Assembly (NCBI RefSeq): GCF_008386495.1
Contig: NZ_VTHJ01000031.1
Location: 35,695 to 99,694, forward strand
Reading direction: 5' to 3'
Source: Streptomyces tailanensis
GTDB taxonomy: Bacteria > Actinomycetota > Actinomycetes > Streptomycetales > Streptomycetaceae
Length of the DNA: 64,000 nucleotides
This document shows, in pieces, positions 60,067 to 64,000 of this stretch. The position numbers and the translations under genes were made by a program. The notes under the pieces were generated by a model, which searched no databases, was not told where the DNA came from, and worked only from the letters and a program-made list of their open reading frames with translations. The stretch's first letter is position 1. Each line of letters opens with the position of its first letter.

Positions 60067-61611
60067 ATGAAGCAGAGGTCGTACTGGATCGAGACCGCGC
60101 CGCAGCGGAGCCCGTACCCGGCGCTCGACGGTGATCTCGTCGTCGATGTCGCCGTCGTCGGGGCCGGTATCGCGGGGATCAGCGCCGCGTGGGAGCTGGC
60201 CCGCAGGGGGCGGCGGGTGGCGTTGCTGGAGGCGGGGCGGATCGCCGCCGGGGTGACCGGGCACACGACCGCCAAGCTCACCGCCCTGCACACGCTCGTC
60301 TACGAGCGGCTGCGGCGGACCCGGGGCGGTGCGGCCGCGGAGCTGTACGCGCGCTCGCAGACGGAGGCGATCCGGCATGCCGCCGCGCTGGTGGAGGAGC
60401 TGGGGATCGCATGCGACTGGGAGGAGGCGGCGGCCTTCACGTACGCCGAGGACGAGGGGCGTGTCGGGGAGTTGAGGGCGGAGGCGGCGGCCGCCCGGGA
60501 GGCGGGGCTGCCCGCCGAGTACGTCACAGGGGCGGAGACGGGGCTGCCGTTCCCGGTGGCGGGGGCGGTGCGGGTGACGGGGCAGGCGCAGTTCCATCCG
60601 CGCAAGTACCTGCTGGCGCTCGTCGACGATCTGGTCCGGCAGGGCGGCGCCCTCGTCCATGAGCGGACGCGGGTGACGCGGCTCAAGGAGGGCACGCCGT
60701 GCCGGCTGACGACCGAGGCGGGGTTCACGGTGACCGCCGGGGACGTCGTCGTCGCCACGCACTACCCGGTGTTCGACCGGGCGCTGCTCTTCACCCGGCT
60801 CTCCCCGCGCCGCGAACTGGTGCTCACCGCGCCGATCCCGGCCGACGCCGACCCGAGCCCGGCCGGTCCCGACCCGCACGGCATGTACATCACCCCCGAG
60901 CAGCGCACCCGCTCGCTGCGCACCGCCCCGTACGCGGACGGGCGGCGGCTGCTCGTGGTCACCGGGGAGCACTTCACGCCGGGGACGGGCGCCGACGTCG
61001 GCGAACGGTCCGAGCGTCTCGCCGGCTGGGCCGTCGAACGCTTCGGCCCGCTCGACTTCACCCACCGGTGGGCCACCCAGGACAACGACTCCACCGACTC
61101 CGTACCGCTCGTCGGCCCCTTCCACCCGGGCAGCCGGCACACGTGGGTGGCGACCGGGTTCGGCGGGTGGGGGCTGAGCGGCGGCATCATGGCGGGCCGG
61201 CTCCTCGCCGAGCAGATCACCGGGCACAAGGTGCCGTGGAGCGACCTGTACGACCCGCGCCGGGTGCTCAGCGCCGTACGGGAGGCACCGAGCTTCCTCA
61301 AGCACCAGGCCCAGGTCGCCCGCCACTTCGTCGGCGACCGGCTCTCCCCGGCCTCCGACACCTCCGCCGACGCCATCGCCCCGGGGGACGGCGCGGTCGT
61401 CCGTGCGGGCGGCCACCACTGCGCGGTCCACCGCGACGACGACGGCACCCTCCACGCCGTCTCCGCCCGCTGCACCCACCTCGGGTGCCTCGTCGCCTTC
61501 AACCCCACCGAACGCACCTGGGAATGCCCCTGTCATGGGTCCCGCTTCGACCCGGACGGGAACATCCTCCAGGGCCCGGCGACGAAGCCGCTGGAACCAC
61601 GGGACGTCTAG
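60067..61611 (+). CDS. FAD-dependent oxidoreductase with C-terminal Rieske domain
   Basis: A 514-residue two-domain protein. The N-terminal FAD domain is DAO-type: VVDVAVVGAGIAGISAAWEL near 27, GHTTAKLTALHTLVYERLRR, RVTGQAQFHPRKYLLALVDD, VATGFGGWGLSGGIMAGRLL near 360. The C-terminal ~100 residues are Rieske, with CTHLGCLVAFNPTERTWECP and CHGSRFDPDGNILQGPA (C-x-H ... C-x2-H) for a 2Fe-2S cluster. AAGGAGAGCC precedes the ATG. It is the last gene of the redox group. Electron flow with the CDGSH protein is plausible; the substrate is unknown. Confidence 0.9.
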   Translation: MKQRSYWIETAPQRSPYPALDGDLVVDVAVVGAGIAGISAAWELARRGRRVALLEAGRIAAGVTGHTTAKLTALHTLVYERLRRTRGGAAAELYARSQTEAIRHAAALVEELGIACDWEEAAAFTYAEDEGRVGELRAEAAAAREAGLPAEYVTGAETGLPFPVAGAVRVTGQAQFHPRKYLLALVDDLVRQGGALVHERTRVTRLKEGTPCRLTTEAGFTVTAGDVVVATHYPVFDRALLFTRLSPRRELVLTAPIPADADPSPAGPDPHGMYITPEQRTRSLRTAPYADGRRLLVVTGEHFTPGTGADVGERSERLAGWAVERFGPLDFTHRWATQDNDSTDSVPLVGPFHPGSRHTWVATGFGGWGLSGGIMAGRLLAEQITGHKVPWSDLYDPRRVLSAVREAPSFLKHQAQVARHFVGDRLSPASDTSADAIAPGDGAVVRAGGHHCAVHRDDDGTLHAVSARCTHLGCLVAFNPTERTWECPCHGSRFDPDGNILQGPATKPLEPRDV

Positions 61612-61636
61612 GGCCCGCGAAGGCCGGAAGAGCAGG

Positions 61637-61936
61637 TCAGAAGAGCAGTACGACCTTGCCGCTCAGGCCCCCGGCCTCGAAGCGTTCGTGGGCCGTGCGT
61701 ACCGCCGTCACCGGGTGGTGTTCCGCCACGCGTACCCGCAGCCGGCCGGTGTCCACCAGGTCCACCAGCTCGGCGAGGTCCTTCTTGCTCTCCTGTACAT
61801 AGCTCTTGGTGGCACCGGGTACGGCGGGCAGGGGCTCGTCGGCGATCGAGACGTAGAGCCCTCCCTCGGCGAGCGCCGGAGAGACGTCCACGCCCGCGGT
61901 GTCGAGTACCGCGTCGTACGTCCCCTCGGCCAGGAC
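61637..61936 (-). pseudogene. C-terminal third of a zinc-type quinone oxidoreductase
   Basis: About 99 codons match the end of a quinone oxidoreductase: VLAEGTYDAVLDTAGVDVSP, LAEGGLYVSIADEPLPAVPG, YVQESKKDLAELVDLVDTGR, HHPVTAVRTAHERFEAGGLS and GKVVLLF. The catalytic domain and most of the Rossmann fold are missing. Upstream the frame runs into arginine-rich nonsense and a 12-bp tandem repeat (61958-61989), which marks the break. No start codon or promoter is visible. This is a dead fragment. Confidence 0.78.
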
Positions 61937-61957
61937 TGGCGGCTGGACCTGCACGGC

Positions 61958-61989
61958 ACGGTGGACGCGACGGTGGACACGACGGTGGA
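61958..61989. repeat. 12-bp tandem repeat at the oxidoreductase breakpoint
   Basis: ACGGTGGACGCG, ACGGTGGACACG and ACGGTGGA in tandem (2.7 copies). Confidence 0.75.
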
Positions 61990-62021
61990 ATGACGGAGGA
62001 TGCCGAGTAGGGTCCGAAGGC

Positions 62022-62834
62022 ATGAAACTCGCCTTCTCCACCCTCGGTGTCCCCGGTCTCCCCATCGCCGACGTCGTACGGCTCGCCGTCACGCACGGCT
62101 ATCACGGCGTCGAGTTGCGCGCCCACCCCGAGGAGCCGGTGCATCCGGGCATCGACGCCGCCGAACGGGCCGACGTGGCCGCCGAGTTCAAGGCGGCGGG
62201 GGTGGAGATCCTGGGGCTCGCCGGGTACGCGCGGGTCGCGGCGCCGGGTGACGACGGGCCGGTGCTGGACGAGATCCGGCAACTGCTGGATCTCGCACGG
62301 GACTTGGGCGCGCCTTTCATCCGGGTCTTCCCGGGTGCCGAGCTCGGCGGCGAGGGTGGGCAGCACGTCGACGAGGCCGACGCCGTCGCCGCCCGGCGGC
62401 TCGGTACGGCGGCGGAGGAGGCGGCCGACCACGGCGTACGGATCCTGCTTGAGACCCATGACTCGCACCGCACCGGCGCCGACGCGATCCGCGTCCTCGG
62501 CCAGGTCGGCCACCGCAACGTCGGCTCGCTCTGGGACGTGATGCACACCTGGCTCGGCGGAGAGCAACCCTCCGAGTCCTACGCCGCCCTCGCCCCCTTC
62601 CTCGGCTACGTCCAGGTCAAGGACATCGCCTCCGCCGACGACACCACCCCGCTGCCGCTCGGCGCGGGCGTGCTCCCGCTCGCCGAGTGCGTCGAACTCC
62701 TCTCCCGCAAGGACTGGGACGGCTGGCTCTGCTGGGAGTACGAGAAGCGGTGGTACGAGGAGGCCGCGCCGCTGCCCGGGCTACTGGGGGCCGGGCGGGA
62801 GCACCTCGGGCGGTTGCTGAACGACGCGGCATGA
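62022..62834 (+). CDS. Sugar phosphate isomerase/epimerase
   Basis: A 270-residue TIM-barrel isomerase, starting MKLAFSTLGVPGLPIADVVR. It shows HGYHGVELRAHPEEPVHPGI, APFIRVFPGAELGGEGGQHV, the metal-site segment GVRILLETHDSHRTGADAIR (Glu-x-His), VGSLWDVMHTWLGGEQPSES (Asp and His) and KDWDGWLCWEYEKRWYEEAA (final Glu). This is the third protein of this fold in the window but the three are only distantly alike. It appears monocistronic, with a terminator directly behind. Substrate unknown. Confidence 0.87.
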   Translation: MKLAFSTLGVPGLPIADVVRLAVTHGYHGVELRAHPEEPVHPGIDAAERADVAAEFKAAGVEILGLAGYARVAAPGDDGPVLDEIRQLLDLARDLGAPFIRVFPGAELGGEGGQHVDEADAVAARRLGTAAEEAADHGVRILLETHDSHRTGADAIRVLGQVGHRNVGSLWDVMHTWLGGEQPSESYAALAPFLGYVQVKDIASADDTTPLPLGAGVLPLAECVELLSRKDWDGWLCWEYEKRWYEEAAPLPGLLGAGREHLGRLLNDAA

Positions 62835-62866
62835 GACTGACGCGACACAAGCATGAGACTGACGCG
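62829..62866. repeat. 22-bp direct repeat across the isomerase stop codon
   Basis: GCATGAGACTGACGCG occurs at 62829-62844 and 62851-62866. The TGA stop (62832-62834) is in the first copy. Confidence 0.7.
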
Positions 62867-62874
62867 GCGTAAAA

Positions 62875-62910
62875 CCTTGGCCTGAGCTTGAATTGTCAAG
62901 CTCAGCAAGG
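62875..62910 (+). terminator. Terminator of the isomerase gene
   Basis: Stem CTGAGCTTG (62882-62890) / CAAGCTCAG (62897-62905), extended by CCTTG (62875-62879) / CAAGG (62906-62910) past a two-base bulge; loop aattgt, followed by ATTTT. Confidence 0.88.
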
Positions 62911-63071
62911 ATTTTGACGACGAATCAACACCGAGTCACCCAAAGCTGATCAGCCGTCGACCAGATACCGACAGTAACTCTTGGAAAACGGAGCGCTCCG
63001 GCACGCCCCTGTACCAGACTTGCCCCCCGCACGACAGTCCCAACTAGTCAGATCTCGGGGGGATTTGGCAT

Positions 63072-63977
63072 ATGCAAGGCACAATCGACGGCTTCAGCTA
63101 CGGTGCGGTCACCCCAGTGGCCGCCTACATCATGGCCTGCCTCGGCGCGGCGCTCGGGCTGCGCTGCGTGGTCAGGTCCGTCTACAACGAACAGTCCTGG
63201 AAACCCGGTTGGCTCGCGTTAGGCGCGGCGTCGATCGGCTGCGGCATCTGGACGATGCACTTCATCGCCATGATCGGCTTCCGGGTGAAGGAGAGCCCGA
63301 TCCACTACGACGTCGGTCTGACCGTGCTCAGCCTCGTCGTGGCGATCACCGTCGTCGGCATCGGGGTTTTCGCCGTGGGGTACCGCGGCGTCAGCACGGC
63401 CACGCTGTGCGCCGCCGGCAGTGTCACCGGGCTCGGTGTGGCCGCCATGCACTACCTGGGCATGGCGGCCCTCCAGATGAACGGCTACATCCAGTACGAC
63501 ATCCTTGTCGTCGCTCTCTCCGTCGTCATCGCCATCGTCGCCGCGACCGCCGCGTTGTGGGCGGCGGTGTCGATCCGGGGCTTCCTGACCAGTCTGGGTG
63601 CCAGTCTTGTCATGGGGGTCGCGGTGTCCGGGATGCATTACACCGGGATGGCCGCGGTGGGGGTGCATCTGCATGGCGGGAATGGTGGCGGGGAGTTGAC
63701 CGGGGAGTCGCCGTTGTCCATTCTGCTGCCGATGCTGATCGGGCCGGTGATCTTTTTGCTGCTGGCGGGTGTGGTGGTGATGTTCGATCCGATGCTGGTT
63801 CTTGGTGAGGGGGACTGGAACCGGAGCTCGGCTCCTCGGGCAGGGGGCAGTCCCTCGCGGGTCGGTCCCTGGCGGGCTGAGCGCTCCGAGGCGGCTGCGG
63901 GCGGACCCGACGACGCGGGCGGGTCGCTCTTCGAGCCGCCGGTTCGGCATGCTGCTCGGCGCGTGCAGGAGTGGTGA
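63072..63977 (+). CDS. MHYT-domain membrane sensor protein
   Basis: A 301-residue protein with seven predicted membrane helices. The three MHYT-type motifs, each near the outer side, are IWTMHFIAMIGFRV near 60, VAAMHYLGMAALQM near 126 and VSGMHYTGMAAVGV near 188. MHYT domains are thought to bind copper and sense O2, CO or NO. The C-terminal ~65 residues are cytoplasmic and disordered (Ser, Gly, Arg-rich); no GGDEF/EAL or kinase domain follows, so the signal output is unknown. ATG 63072 has GGGGGGA upstream. A 12-bp palindrome CGGAGCGCTCCG (62989-63000) lies in the promoter region. Confidence 0.88.
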   Translation: MQGTIDGFSYGAVTPVAAYIMACLGAALGLRCVVRSVYNEQSWKPGWLALGAASIGCGIWTMHFIAMIGFRVKESPIHYDVGLTVLSLVVAITVVGIGVFAVGYRGVSTATLCAAGSVTGLGVAAMHYLGMAALQMNGYIQYDILVVALSVVIAIVAATAALWAAVSIRGFLTSLGASLVMGVAVSGMHYTGMAAVGVHLHGGNGGGELTGESPLSILLPMLIGPVIFLLLAGVVVMFDPMLVLGEGDWNRSSAPRAGGSPSRVGPWRAERSEAAAGGPDDAGGSLFEPPVRHAARRVQEW

Positions 63978-63986
63978 GTTTTTTCG

Positions 63987-64000
63987 CCCCCCCCCCCCCC
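63987..64000. other. Terminal run of 14 C at the window edge
   Basis: The last 14 bases are all C, after TTTTTTCG. Such a long homopolymer exactly at the edge may be an assembly end or low-quality tail. Confidence 0.5.

Overview
The window looks like chromosomal DNA of a streptomycete. Base composition is very GC-rich with strongly GC-biased third codon positions. GTG and TTG starts are common, and 4-bp stop/start overlaps link genes. The gene content fits: a WXG100/EccC type VII locus, a membrane-anchored spermidine synthase locus with DUF2617/DUF4247/DUF350 neighbours, whole-gene LacI and TetR regulation, and intergenic palindromic repeats of a kind I recognise from Streptomyces genomes. 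No rRNA, tRNA, CRISPR array or intact transposase was seen.

Layout. 1-1993: end of an inositol/sugar catabolic locus (IolC-type kinase, divergent IolE-type isomerase) and a small HTH protein. 2072-6313: a GNAT acetyltransferase broken by a palindromic repeat, a zinc alcohol dehydrogenase, an intergenic repeat patch and an MMPL exporter. 6484-9892: the divergent TetR regulator of that exporter, then copper genes (intact CopZ behind a CsoR-type box, badly decayed CopA). 10473-14305: citrate synthase and RecD2. 14457-18433: a secreted 1010-residue glycoside hydrolase, an orphan antitoxin-like HTH gene and a DUF6193 gene. 18597-24452: a complete ribose operon rbsR-A-CB-K-D with a fused permease/binding protein. 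24749-34138: a type VII secretion operon. 34147-36340: methyltransferase with a frameshifted MerR regulator, and a VapBC module. 36560-40631: an iron(III)-type ABC importer. 41165-45151: DUF2617-DUF4247-DUF350-spermidine synthase and a DUF899 protein. 45225-45895: a second toxin-antitoxin pair. 45938-50465: a sugar catabolic operon (isomerase, DUF993, Gfo/Idh/MocA) with a divergent LacI regulator.

50483-56668 is the most unusual part. A minus-strand cluster holds a radical SAM/SPASM maturase gene (with one frameshift), a 55-codon precursor-like peptide ending in a Cys-Ser-Cys tail, two uncharacterised proteins, and two related short reading frames. It faces an HTH/TPR regulator and a Nudix hydrolase, and the space between holds a TTCACACA/TGTGTGAA operator-like palindrome. 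I read it as a candidate RiPP (ribosomally made, modified peptide) locus.

56684-64000: a 2'-5' RNA ligase-like protein, CsbD, a GC-rich repeat patch, a compact redox group (haem-oxygenase-fold enzyme, HemK2-type methyltransferase, CDGSH protein, FAD/Rieske oxidoreductase), a truncated quinone oxidoreductase, another sugar isomerase and an MHYT membrane sensor. The window ends in a run of C.

Several genes are visibly broken: GNAT, copA, merR, the radical SAM gene and the quinone oxidoreductase. copA carries too many lesions for simple sequencing error. The single-indel cases (radical SAM gene, merR) could be real or could be sequence errors.
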